Shown here piece after piece: positions 27,925 through 35,357 of a stretch of 64,000 nucleotides of DNA. Source of the DNA: Bacillota bacterium. Its GTDB lineage: Bacteria; Bacillota; Clostridia; Lachnospirales; Lachnospiraceae. The position numbers and the translations under genes were made by a program. The notes below the pieces were generated by a model that saw only the letters and a program-made list of their open reading frames with translations, searched no databases and was not told the origin of the DNA. Position 1 is the first letter of the stretch. Every line of letters begins with the position of its first letter. The DNA lies in assembly GCA_023391695.1 (NCBI GenBank), contig JAEWAK010000073.1:111544-175543 (forward strand). The letters are read 5' to 3'.

Positions 27925-28236
27925 ATGCCGATTACACCGATTGAAATTGCAACGATGGCTCCCAAATCACAGGAAGCTTCTCTTTATAAACATCAGGAAA
28001 GCCAAAAGCCCGTAAATGAACAAATTGTGCTTGGCCAGCAGCTTAACAGCCATATTAAACATGACAGCCAGCAGACGGTTAAAACAATCAAAAGCGAAAA
28101 CAAGGAATATCGTTATGATGCCAAAGAAAAAGGCAATAATTCATATTCCGGTACAAAACAGAATAAAAAGAAAAAAGACAAAGGAGCAGCTCCTAAAGAC
28201 AATTTTCGATCTGGTTCCATAGATATTAAAATATAG
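27925..28236 (+). CDS. Small hydrophilic protein of unknown function
   Basis: A 103-residue Lys/Gln/Asn-rich, probably disordered protein starting MPITPIEIATMAPKSQEASL. I do not recognise a family by eye. The N-terminal dozen residues are the most structured-looking part and resemble short conserved tags seen in small proteins of flagellar loci, but that is only an impression. RBS AAGGAGGG (27911-27918) has a six-base spacer to ATG 27925, and the gene lies 13 bases after the FapA gene, so it is likely translated. Confidence 0.7.
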   Translation: MPITPIEIATMAPKSQEASLYKHQESQKPVNEQIVLGQQLNSHIKHDSQQTVKTIKSENKEYRYDAKEKGNNSYSGTKQNKKKKDKGAAPKDNFRSGSIDIKI

Positions 28237-28251
28237 CAGGAGAGAACTTAA

Positions 28252-28893
28252 ATGACACCTATAGTAATAATTTTAATCGTAATAGGAGCAGGAATCCTTT
28301 TGTTGAGTTGCTTCTTAGTAGAAAAATCAGACAGTAATGCGGAAGTTTTTACTTCACTGGCTAATGAGCGGGAACTAAGCTTGACTGAAATGGAACATAT
28401 AAAGAATAAAGTTGATGCTATAATTTCCGGTACGACAGAAGAAGCCATAGCAAGAACAGAGGACAGGTTAAGTCAGATATCCAATGAAAAGATTATTGCA
28501 GTAAATGATTTTTCGAATCAGGTAATAGAAAAAATAAGCCAGAATCATGAAGAAGTAGTATTTTTATATAACATGTTAAGCGAGAAAGAAAGTGAATTAA
28601 AAGACACGGTCAAGAACATTGATAAGGCAAAAAGGAATTTAGGGGAAACCGGTAAAAATGAGCCTGTCAAGGTTAAGAGAAAAGAAAAACCCCAAAACGC
28701 TGATAACAAAAAGGTTAATGAACCTGTTTCAGAAACCGTTGATGGAGCTGTGGATACGGAGGTTTTGAATAATCACAACCAAAAGATTCTGGAAATGTAT
28801 TCACAAGGATTTTCCATCATTGATATATCCAGGACTTTGGAACTGGGGCAGGGAGAAGTAAAACTTGTCATTGACTTATATAAGGAAAAATAA
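28252..28893 (+). CDS. DUF6115-type membrane-anchored coiled-coil protein with HTH-like C-terminus
   Basis: A 213-residue protein: N-terminal transmembrane helix at residues 3-22 (PIVIILIVIGAGILLLSCFL), a long helical/coiled-coil centre (about 30-130), a Lys-rich linker, and a C-terminal helix-turn-helix-like unit HNQKILEMYSQGFSIIDISR with LELGQGEVKLVIDLY. This C-terminal unit is typical of DUF6115, found in clostridial flagellar loci. No biochemical role is known. DNA binding from a membrane anchor is possible but unproven. Confidence 0.72.
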   Translation: MTPIVIILIVIGAGILLLSCFLVEKSDSNAEVFTSLANERELSLTEMEHIKNKVDAIISGTTEEAIARTEDRLSQISNEKIIAVNDFSNQVIEKISQNHEEVVFLYNMLSEKESELKDTVKNIDKAKRNLGETGKNEPVKVKRKEKPQNADNKKVNEPVSETVDGAVDTEVLNNHNQKILEMYSQGFSIIDISRTLELGQGEVKLVIDLYKEK

Positions 28894-28935
28894 TTCCAGT
28901 ATAAGATAAAATTAGCGCACGAATGGGAGTTTAAT

Positions 28936-29532
28936 ATGAAATTAAAGTACTATTTAAGAGGCGTAGGAGCCGGAATTTTATTTGCAACGGTTATCTTATC
29001 CGTATCCTACCGTGTATCCTCAAAAACACAGTTATCCGATGCTGAGATTATAAAAAGAGCAGAAGAATTAGGCATGGTAAAACAAAGTGATATAAATCTT
29101 GACGATTTAATTGAACCAACCGTAACACCGGCCGCAGATCCCACTGCCAGTCCGGCCGTAACACCTTCGGCTTCACCGACGCCAGAACCTGCACAAAAGC
29201 CGTCCGATGCACCGACGAAAGAGCCTGCCGGTGAATCAACCCTGGCTCCGACGAAAGAGCCGGTTGATTCCGGTGAAGAAACCGGCAGTACTCCGGAAAC
29301 AACACCGGAGACGGATGCAGCTGCAAATAATGTTCCATTTAAAATTGTTAAGGGAATGACCTCGGAAGATGTTTCAAATTTATTAAAAGGAGAAGGCATT
29401 ATTGAGGATGCAAGAGCATTTAACCAGTATTTAAAGCAGAATAACTATACTACCCGCATTAATATCGGAGAATATCAAATCGAGAAATTTGCTTCTTACC
29501 AGGATATCGCCGATGCAATAATTTCAAAATAA
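28936..29532 (+). CDS. MltG/YceG-like membrane protein lacking the catalytic domain
   Basis: A 198-residue protein with an N-terminal transmembrane helix (residues 8-26), a Pro/Thr/Ser linker of TPAADPTASPAVTPSASPTP type with repeated APTKEP units (about 55-125), and a C-terminal domain of about 70 residues (FKIVKGMTSEDVSNLLKGEG, NIGEYQIEKFASYQDIADAI). That domain resembles the LysM-like N-terminal part of the endolytic transglycosylase MltG. The catalytic YceG domain with its glutamate is absent; the gene ends at a terminator, with no sign of a frameshift tail downstream. It may bind peptidoglycan without cutting it. Confidence 0.75.
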   Translation: MKLKYYLRGVGAGILFATVILSVSYRVSSKTQLSDAEIIKRAEELGMVKQSDINLDDLIEPTVTPAADPTASPAVTPSASPTPEPAQKPSDAPTKEPAGESTLAPTKEPVDSGEETGSTPETTPETDAAANNVPFKIVKGMTSEDVSNLLKGEGIIEDARAFNQYLKQNNYTTRINIGEYQIEKFASYQDIADAIISK

Positions 29533-29556
29533 ATAAGTATAATATCGAATCCTCCG

Positions 29557-29591
29557 GCAAATAATTTTTATATTAAATTATTTGCTTTTTT
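29557..29591 (+). terminator. Intrinsic terminator after the MltG-like gene
   Basis: Arms GCAAATAATTT (29557-29567) and AAATTATTTGC (29575-29585) pair perfectly around a 7-base loop and are followed by six T. It lies 25 bases past the stop codon and is the first convincing terminator seen downstream of the flagellar operon, so the operon may run to here. Confidence 0.85.
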
Positions 29592-29630
29592 ATGCTGTCA
29601 TAGCGCAGAAGGAAGCAGGCAGGAGAAGGT

Positions 29631-30353
29631 ATGAAAAACCATTTCACAAATCGGGGGTATGTCCCCACGGATCAAAAAGAATTCGGACCGGAAAGTTTTA
29701 ATAAGCTCAAAAAAGCACAAAAAGATATCTATTACTTATTGGAGCAGGGCTATCCGGTTAAAAGTGCTTCTACCTTTGTCGGCAATCATTATTTATTATC
29801 CGAAAGGCAGAGGGTGGCCCTGGCCAGGGCCACTTCAACCTGTGAAACCATTAACTTAAGAAAAAGCAAACAGATAAACGGAGTCTTAAATCATCAGTCG
29901 GTCCATATAGATGGCCTTAATCTGATTATTACATTGGAAGTAGCCCTGTCAGGGTCCGTCCTTCTTCGCTGTATGGATGGTACGATCAGGGATCTGGCCG
30001 GTCTTAGAGGTACATACCGCTTAATAGACAAGACGGATATTGCAATCCGACTGCTTGGAAATCATTTAGAAAAAATGAACCTTGACAAAGCTTTTATTTA
30101 CCTTGATGCTCCCGTTTCCAATACGGGCAGATTAAAACAGAGAATACATGAGGTATTAAACCCCTGTCATTTTGAAACGGAGATTATGCTGGTTCATAAT
30201 GCCGACGTCTACTTGGAAGATAAAAATAATGTCATAACAAGCGATTCCATAGTCCTTAATAAATGCGGGAGCTGGATTAATTCAGCCGCTGATATTATCG
30301 TGGAAAACCTGCCGGATGCTTTTATTGTGGATTGCAGCCTGAAGGATCGGTAG
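29631..30353 (+). CDS. DUF434 domain-containing protein
   Basis: A 240-residue protein with an N-terminal DUF434-like region (FNKLKKAQKDIYYLLEQGYP, VGNHYLLSERQRVALARATS) and a C-terminal domain with IYLDAPVSNTGRLKQRIHEV and ITSDSIVLNKCGSWINSAAD. The latter looks like a TOPRIM- or NYN-like metal-dependent fold with scattered Asp residues (DGLNL, DAPVSN, HNADVY, TSDSIVL), pointing to nucleic-acid processing, but this is inference. The family has no established function. It is bounded by terminators on both sides, so it is a single-gene unit. Confidence 0.75.
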   Translation: MKNHFTNRGYVPTDQKEFGPESFNKLKKAQKDIYYLLEQGYPVKSASTFVGNHYLLSERQRVALARATSTCETINLRKSKQINGVLNHQSVHIDGLNLIITLEVALSGSVLLRCMDGTIRDLAGLRGTYRLIDKTDIAIRLLGNHLEKMNLDKAFIYLDAPVSNTGRLKQRIHEVLNPCHFETEIMLVHNADVYLEDKNNVITSDSIVLNKCGSWINSAADIIVENLPDAFIVDCSLKDR

Positions 30354-30366
30354 AAACAGAAAATAA

Positions 30367-30399
30367 GGAAACTGGAATTTAATAAAAACTCCAGTTTCC
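30367..30399 (+). terminator. Terminator between DUF434 gene and convergent lipoprotein gene
   Basis: Arms GGAAACTGGA (30367-30376) and TCCAGTTTCC (30390-30399) pair perfectly around 13 bases. A moderately T-rich tract follows on the plus strand, and on the minus strand TTATTT follows, so it could serve both convergent genes. Confidence 0.7.
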
Positions 30400-30462
30400 C
30401 TGTTTGCTGATTTCCACTGTTTTGCTGATTAATTAAAATTATTTTTGCAAATTATATCCAAC

Positions 30463-31053
30463 TTATTTTTGTAATTCCTGTTTGCCGGTTACTTTGCTTG
30501 TATCATCCATTTTAAAAGTACTCTGGGCTTCTTCGGTTGTAAAATATACATTACCGTCAACCGTAGCATCCACTAATTCGAAATCACTGACATTAACATA
30601 TAAGTCACCTTTAAAGGTTCCGTGCTGGATACTGGCTTTTGGGCTGTTAATAGTCAGCTTTGGGGCTGTCAGGGTGTATCTCGCGGTAATATTACGTTCT
30701 TCATCCTGTGAGTAAAGGGCTATTTTTCGTTGTATAATATCCTGTCCGTCATCGTCTTTCTTACCGTTTTTAAATTCGCCTTCAAGGTTAAGATCCTGAT
30801 TAATTGTTAAGTCTTTGATTATACAAATAATCCAGGTGCCGTCCTTGCTGATTGCTTTTAGAAAAGCATCCTCGGTGTCTACAATTGAAGCAGTAGTTAC
30901 CACGTCGGGTGTCGTATTATCTGAAGTAGTTTGGGCCGGAGTGGTTACCGTTGGCGTTGGTGTATTCTGGTCCGTTCCTGTGTTCTGGTTCGTACATCCT
31001 GTAAATAATGCAGCAGAAAGTAATAAAGTTAAGAATATGACTTTAATTTTCAT
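30463..31053 (-). CDS. Predicted secreted lipoprotein
   Basis: A 196-residue protein with a lipoprotein signal (VIFLTLLLSAALFTGCTNQN, lipobox LFTGC, lipidated Cys about residue 20), a Thr/Pro/Gln-rich linker (about 22-53), and a C-terminal domain of short beta-strand repeats (LTAPKLTINSPKASIQHGTF, GDLYVNVSDFELVDATVDGN) that look like a small beta-helix. I do not recognise a specific family. RBS AAGGAGGAT on the minus strand supports the start. It is the only protein gene on the minus strand in the window and is divergent from the two-component pair, which might regulate it (inference). Confidence 0.8.
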   Translation of the reverse strand: MKIKVIFLTLLLSAALFTGCTNQNTGTDQNTPTPTVTTPAQTTSDNTTPDVVTTASIVDTEDAFLKAISKDGTWIICIIKDLTINQDLNLEGEFKNGKKDDDGQDIIQRKIALYSQDEERNITARYTLTAPKLTINSPKASIQHGTFKGDLYVNVSDFELVDATVDGNVYFTTEEAQSTFKMDDTSKVTGKQELQK

Positions 31054-31173
31054 TAAAAATCCTCCTTATATTCGTATGATAAACTTTTATTCATTAAATT
31101 ATTGCCCCAAATAATATAAATTATACTCTATTCAATCAAGGAGGTTCTAGCAAACAGAGCATTTATGCACTCA

Positions 31174-31203
31174 TTGACAGTGCTTTACACGGTGTTATAT
31201 AAT
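31174..31203 (+). promoter_or_regulatory. Strong sigma-A-like promoter in the divergent gap
   Basis: TTGACA (31174-31179), 18-base spacer, TATAAT (31198-31203). The 333-base gap 31054-31386 otherwise shows a weak minus-strand promoter region for the lipoprotein and the second promoter described below. From this promoter the leader before the response regulator would be about 175 bases and holds no clear ORF. Confidence 0.6.
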
Positions 31204-31305
31204 TTTACCGAAGTAAACAAAAATCTTACTTGATCAGAATGGCCGCAAAAACAGCTGACTGCAGGTGCTTTGGCGTTCATTTTATTCTATCTGTCATTCC
31301 TGTGG

Positions 31306-31365
31306 ATCTTAAAAAAATCTTAAACAATTACATCATTTATTATTAATGAGGTTTTCTTCTATAAT
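31306..31365 (+). promoter_or_regulatory. Candidate response-regulator operator and proximal promoter
   Basis: ATCTTAA occurs at 31306-31312 and again at 31317-31323, an exact direct repeat with 11-base phasing, the pattern bound by OmpR-family dimers. A TATAAT box lies at 31360-31365, seven bases before the RBS AAAGGAGG. The matching -35 position (31337-31342) is poor (TTATTA), as expected for an activator-dependent promoter. Autoregulation by the adjacent regulator is inference. Confidence 0.5.
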
Positions 31366-31386
31366 AGAAGTCAAAGGAGGTTATTT

Positions 31387-32085
31387 ATGTACAACATACT
31401 GATTTGCGATGACGAAAAAGATATCGTCAACGCGCTGAAAATCTACCTGTCGGATATGAACTACAGGCTGTTGGAAGCCTATACGGGCAAAGAAGCGCTG
31501 AATGTCATGAAACACCAGGACGTTCATCTGGTACTGATGGACATTATGATGCCGGAAATGGACGGGATTTCTGCCATGGTGAAAATACGGGAGCAAAATA
31601 ATGTGCCCATCATCCTGCTGACTGCCAAAGGAGAGGATACCGATAAGGTTCTCGGCCTGAATATCGGTGCGGATGATTACATCACAAAACCTTTTAATCC
31701 GGTAGAAGTTGCGGCACGGGTGAAATCGCAGTTAAGGCGTTATATGCAGCTTGGCGGAGGAGAAATCAGGCCTCAGAGGCTTTGTATCGGCGGAATGGAA
31801 CTGGACGACAAAGCAAAACAGGTAACTCTGGACGGTGAAAAGGTAGCTTTGACGCCAACAGAATACGATATCCTGAAATTGCTGATGGAACATCCGGACC
31901 AGGTCTTTTCGCCGAGAGAAATCTACAAACGGGTATGGCAGGATGCACCGTTGGGGAATGAAAGCACTGTGGCGGTACATATCCGGCATTTGAGGGAGAA
32001 ACTGGAAATCAACCCTGCTGAGCCCAGGTATCTTAAGGTTGTATGGGGACAGGGGTATAAAATGGAGAGAGGAAAAAGAGAATGA
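31387..32085 (+). CDS. OmpR-family response regulator
   Basis: A 232-residue two-domain regulator. The receiver has acidic residues in LICDDEKD, phospho-acceptor Asp52 in LVLMDIMMPEMDG, and Lys in ADDYITKPFNPVEVAARVKS. The C-terminal winged helix (about 132-230) has LTPTEYDILKLLMEHPDQVF and VAVHIRHLREKLE with YKME at the end. It pairs with the downstream kinase, whose start overlaps its stop by four bases (ATGA). The target genes are unknown; the divergent lipoprotein gene is a candidate. Confidence 0.94.
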   Translation: MYNILICDDEKDIVNALKIYLSDMNYRLLEAYTGKEALNVMKHQDVHLVLMDIMMPEMDGISAMVKIREQNNVPIILLTAKGEDTDKVLGLNIGADDYITKPFNPVEVAARVKSQLRRYMQLGGGEIRPQRLCIGGMELDDKAKQVTLDGEKVALTPTEYDILKLLMEHPDQVFSPREIYKRVWQDAPLGNESTVAVHIRHLREKLEINPAEPRYLKVVWGQGYKMERGKRE

Positions 32086-34094
32086 AAACAAAACAATTGA
32101 CGCATAGCTTAGCTGCGAAAATCGGCGCCTTCTTTCTACTGGTCATAACGACTGTTATGGCCGTGGGCAGCGTTGCAGGTGCAGGATTTTTAGTCAATAG
32201 CGGATTTTATACACAAAGCATCCATGAACTCAAAGAAGATGCTTTTTATTACGTGGGCAATAATGCAGGCTATGCAATTTTACGTAAAGTGCTGTCCGGG
32301 GACACCCAGGGTGCGGACACATATTGCAGGACCAGGAATTTATACGCTGCAATATCTTCTGATAAGGACGGCAGGCAGATTTGGAGCAACTTTAAGGAAG
32401 GGGAGGCATCCTGGAGACTTGAATATCGTTATGCAACGGACAGTAACTACAATGCGGCGGGCAGCAGCTACAATGAGACGGAGAGCAGCTACAATGAAAC
32501 GGCGGCAACAAAAGAAAACGCACAGGAAACCCTGGTGTCAGACATAGATTCTGCCGGCAGTGAAGATTCTTCGGAGGAGTATGTGCCTGAGACAGAAACT
32601 TATACCGCCCGGCTTTATCTTCAGGAAGAAATTCCGGAACAAAGTCAATTTTATACTGCTAACCGCTTTGTCAATATGGGCTATGCACTGCGCTATTGGG
32701 TATATCCTCTGGGCATACTGGCGCTGATTTTGGTTGTAAGCTGCTTTATTTTTCTCATATGCAGTGCGGGACGGAAAGCCGGGAAGGATGAAATTCAAAC
32801 AGGCGCTGCAGCAAGAATACCTTTTGACCTGCTGACGGGGCTTCTGGGGCTGGCAGTCTTTTTTGCAGCAAATATTATGGAGTCCGTAAAGTACAATGGT
32901 TATTCTGATGTGGCGGCTATCGCCATTCTGGCGATAGGCTTTATTGCCGCCTTAGTCCTTGGGACCCTTTATTGCATGAATTTTGCCCTTCGTGTAAAGC
33001 TGGGCGGCTGGTGGAAAAATACCGTCATTTACCGGCTGCTCCAGATATTCCTGCGCGCAGGCAGGGCTGTCGGACGGGGACTTGCAGTTTTAGTGGGCAG
33101 CCTTCCGCTTATCTGGAAAACGGCGGTGCTGGCTCTTGCAATTACGCTGGCAGAGTTTTTGGGGATTTTTTTGTGTTACTGGGAAACAGATAATTTGCTT
33201 GTACTTTGGATGCTTGAAAAGCTCATACTAATTCCAGCTGTTTTATATTTGGCATTGGTACTGTATAAACTGCAAAAAGGCGGTCAGGCCCTTGCACAGG
33301 GGGATCTGTCTTATCAGGTGGATACCGGGCTGATGGTTTGGGACTTTAAACAGCATGGGGAAAATCTTAAGAATATCGGAATGGGAATGAACCATGCAGT
33401 GGAGGAACGTCTCAAAAGCGAGCGTCTCAAAACAGAACTGATTACCAATGTATCCCATGACATTAAAACACCTCTGACCTCTATCATCAATTATGCGGAT
33501 ATTATTTGCAGGGAACAGACAGAGAATAAAAAGGTAACCGAATACGCAGATGTATTGCTTCGTCAGTCTGAACGGCTCAAGAAGCTCATCGAAGATTTGG
33601 TAGAAGCTTCGAAAGCCGCTACCGGTAATATTGATGTTCTGCCTGCGCCCTGTGAGGTTGGAGTGCTTCTGACACAAACAGCAGGGGAATACGAACAGCG
33701 TTTGCGGGAAAACGATCTGGAGCTGATTACCAAACAGCAGGACGCTCCTATCATGATAATGGCAGATAGACGGCACATTTGGCGTGTATTCGACAACCTG
33801 ATGAACAATATCTGCAAGTATGCCCAAAGCGGAACCCGTGTTTATCTGAATGTGGAGGAAAAAAGCGGAGAAGCGGTTATTGCCTTCAAGAATACCTCCA
33901 AATATCCGCTGGACATAACAACGGAGGAACTTCTGGAACGTTTCGTCCGTGGTGACGGTTCCCGGAATACGGACGGCAACGGGCTTGGACTTTCTATCGC
34001 TCAAAGTCTGACAGAGCTGCAAAGCGGCAAATTAGAGCTTACCGTGGACGGGGATTTATTTAAAGTAATACTGCGATTTAAAAGCATTCATTAG
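32082..34094 (+). CDS. Membrane sensor histidine kinase
   Basis: A 670-residue kinase. TM1 is at about residues 10-36, followed by an extracytoplasmic sensor of about 160 residues, then a large membrane region of roughly four to six helices (about 205-395), a short HAMP-like segment (KGGQALAQGDLSYQVDTG), the HisKA box with His459 in NVSHDIKTPLTSIINYA, and the ATPase domain with N box NLMNNICKYA and G box NTDGNGLGLSIAQSL. The sensor part contains a 7-residue tandem duplication (SSYNETE then SSYNETA). The multi-helix membrane region is unusual for an OmpR-partner kinase and may sense a membrane-associated signal. Confidence 0.92.
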   Translation: MKTKQLTHSLAAKIGAFFLLVITTVMAVGSVAGAGFLVNSGFYTQSIHELKEDAFYYVGNNAGYAILRKVLSGDTQGADTYCRTRNLYAAISSDKDGRQIWSNFKEGEASWRLEYRYATDSNYNAAGSSYNETESSYNETAATKENAQETLVSDIDSAGSEDSSEEYVPETETYTARLYLQEEIPEQSQFYTANRFVNMGYALRYWVYPLGILALILVVSCFIFLICSAGRKAGKDEIQTGAAARIPFDLLTGLLGLAVFFAANIMESVKYNGYSDVAAIAILAIGFIAALVLGTLYCMNFALRVKLGGWWKNTVIYRLLQIFLRAGRAVGRGLAVLVGSLPLIWKTAVLALAITLAEFLGIFLCYWETDNLLVLWMLEKLILIPAVLYLALVLYKLQKGGQALAQGDLSYQVDTGLMVWDFKQHGENLKNIGMGMNHAVEERLKSERLKTELITNVSHDIKTPLTSIINYADIICREQTENKKVTEYADVLLRQSERLKKLIEDLVEASKAATGNIDVLPAPCEVGVLLTQTAGEYEQRLRENDLELITKQQDAPIMIMADRRHIWRVFDNLMNNICKYAQSGTRVYLNVEEKSGEAVIAFKNTSKYPLDITTEELLERFVRGDGSRNTDGNGLGLSIAQSLTELQSGKLELTVDGDLFKVILRFKSIH

Positions 34095-34133
34095 CAAGGC
34101 CGGTTACAAACTGGAACGGTTTTTCAAAAAGAA

Positions 34134-34162
34134 GGCATTACCACAGGGTAGTGTCTTTTTTT
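34134..34162 (+). terminator. Intrinsic terminator after the histidine kinase
   Basis: GGCATTACC (34134-34142) pairs with GGTAGTGTC (34147-34155), allowing two G-U pairs, around a 4-base loop and is followed by seven T. It lies 40 bases after the kinase stop. Confidence 0.8.
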
Positions 34163-34197
34163 CTGGTGAAATGGGAAGTTTACTGGTGAGTCATGGA

Positions 34198-34217
34198 CCT
34201 CCTGCAGGAGGGTTTTT
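34198..34217 (+). terminator. Second short terminator-like hairpin
   Basis: CCTCC-TGCA-GGAGG (34198-34211) followed by G and five T. The stem is short but GC-rich. It could be a back-up terminator for the two-component operon, facing the tRNA terminator on the other strand. Seen directly; function inferred. Confidence 0.45.
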
Positions 34218-34244
34218 CTGTTACAGGATGCAATATTCCTAAAC

Positions 34245-34285
34245 AAAAAAAGTTCCTAAAACCTTGACTTAAGGTATTAGAAACT
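34245..34285 (-). terminator. Terminator of the tRNA-Leu gene
   Basis: Read on the minus strand, a 15-base stem (34271-34285 with 34251-34265, one mismatch and one G-U) with a five-base loop runs into a T-run (plus-strand A at 34245-34250). It begins 6 bases past the tRNA 3' end. Confidence 0.85.
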
Positions 34286-34290
34286 TAAAA

Positions 34291-34373
34291 TGCGGATAGA
34301 GGGACTCGAACCCTCACAAGGTCACCCTTGGCAGATTTTGAGTCTGCTGCGTCTGCCATTCCGCCACATCCGC
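34291..34373 (-). tRNA. tRNA-Leu, anticodon CAA
   Basis: The minus strand folds as an 83-base class II tRNA. The acceptor stem starts GCGGATG and ends TATCCGC plus discriminator A. The anticodon loop CTCAAAA gives CAA, reading UUG leucine codons. There is a long variable arm CAAGGGTGACCTTG and a T arm GAGGGTTCGAGTCCCTC. The 3' CCA is not encoded. It is transcribed alone, opposite to the neighbours. Confidence 0.95.
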
Positions 34374-34520
34374 GTGAACCAGCGAAGACTATTCTAACAT
34401 AATTAATTTGAGAATGCAAGTCTAAATAATAAAAGAATGAAAAAAATTCTAAAACAAATTCTAAAACAACTAAATATTTGCAGAACAATTGTACGATTCT
34501 GATAAAATGCAAAAGATTAG

Positions 34521-34549
34521 TTGAAACATTGTACAAAAAAGGGTAAAAT
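34521..34549 (+). promoter_or_regulatory. Sigma-A-like promoter of the zinc-finger gene
   Basis: TTGAAA (34521-34526), 17-base spacer, TAAAAT (34544-34549), about 50 bases before ATG 34600. A second weaker match (TTGCAG at 34478, GATAAA at 34501) lies just upstream, after a tandem ATTCTAAAACAA duplication near 34446-34469. Confidence 0.65.
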
Positions 34550-34599
34550 GAATTATTAACGGATACAATATTCACTAGTTGCAGGCCAGGAGGATATTT

Positions 34600-35226
34600 A
34601 TGAATTGCATTGATGTACAAAGGCTGATTGTACCATTTATAAATGAGAAATTAAATATAGAACAATTGGAAGAGTTTGTCCATCATGTGCGTTCGTGTCC
34701 TAACTGCATGGAAGAACTGGAAGTATACTATGTACTTTTAGCCGGTATGAAGCAATTAGACGAGGACAAAGAACTGTCTGCCAATTTTAACCAGGACTTA
34801 ATGGATTTGTTAAGTTTATCGGAAGACCGTATTATCCATAATAAATTCTTACATATCAGAAAACGGATTGTGTTAATTATTTTAATTACTTTAGTGGCGA
34901 TTATTTCAAGTTACCGCATTGGGGAATTTGTTGTGGAGGATGTATTGAATAACGGCAAGAAAAGTGATTTCTTATTGGATAATGTATTTTTGGTAGATAA
35001 ACCCGCACAGTTTGATAACCCCGATATAAGAAATGAGAGGGATAATTTATCCGGTATGGCACTTGATAATTTATCGGATATTTATGTGTTTCTGAAAATA
35101 AAAGATCCGGAAGGTGCCGAAATTATGGAGAAAAAGTTTGGAGACCGGATATGGGAGGATGCCCAGGTACAAAGGAGCGTAGGAATGCAGTTTAATATTG
35201 AGGATTGGATCGTATTGAAATATTAA
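34600..35226 (+). CDS. Membrane protein with anti-sigma-type zinc-finger N-terminus
   Basis: A 208-residue protein. The N-terminal zinc-finger-like motif EFVHHVRSCPNCMEELEVYY (H-x3-C-x2-C) is that of zf-HC2 anti-sigma factors. A single transmembrane helix follows at about residues 90-107 (IVLIILITLVAIISSYRIG), then an extracytoplasmic domain with no recognised fold. Usually such proteins lie next to an ECF sigma factor; none is present here, so it may be an orphan or have another partner. ATG 34600 has RBS AGGAGG. It is followed five bases later by repeat family A and polA. Confidence 0.8.
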   Translation: MNCIDVQRLIVPFINEKLNIEQLEEFVHHVRSCPNCMEELEVYYVLLAGMKQLDEDKELSANFNQDLMDLLSLSEDRIIHNKFLHIRKRIVLIILITLVAIISSYRIGEFVVEDVLNNGKKSDFLLDNVFLVDKPAQFDNPDIRNERDNLSGMALDNLSDIYVFLKIKDPEGAEIMEKKFGDRIWEDAQVQRSVGMQFNIEDWIVLKY

Positions 35227-35230
35227 AAAA

Positions 35231-35357
35231 GGTTGAAAGAAAATAAAAAAACAGGAAGGATGCCACAAGTGAATTCTTTCAATCTGCGAAACTAGTTTCG
35301 CATTTTTATGTTGTGGCAGTATCGCAAGTACACTTGCGATATGCAATGGGTGTAAAA
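35231..35357 (+). repeat. Family A leader element, copy 1 (before polA)
   Basis: Three consecutive stem-loops fill the gap. H1: GGTTGAAAGAA (35231-35241) with TTCTTTCAATC, loop containing GGATGCCAC. H2: palindrome TGCGAAACTAGTTTCGCA (35285-35302) followed by TTTTT, terminator-like. H3: ATCGCAAG-TACA-CTTGCGAT (35321-35340), framed by GGCAGT before and ATGCAATGGGTGTAAA after. The GGGTG of the 3' flank is the likely Shine-Dalgarno of polA. The same parts occur before coaE, the HAD gene and, partly, the M23 gene. Confidence 0.8.

Noticed and set aside
28016..28222. Alternative-frame plus-strand ORF overlapping the 103-aa gene
   Set aside because: It is an alternate frame of the gene with the good RBS and starts without one.
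31140..31180. AAGGAGG near 31136 as RBS of a small gene in the divergent gap
   Set aside because: No start codon with an open frame of useful length follows at proper spacing.
35313..35357. N-terminal extension of DNA polymerase I
   Set aside because: The extension is coded by hairpin H3 of repeat family A and the GGGTG RBS points to GTG 35358.
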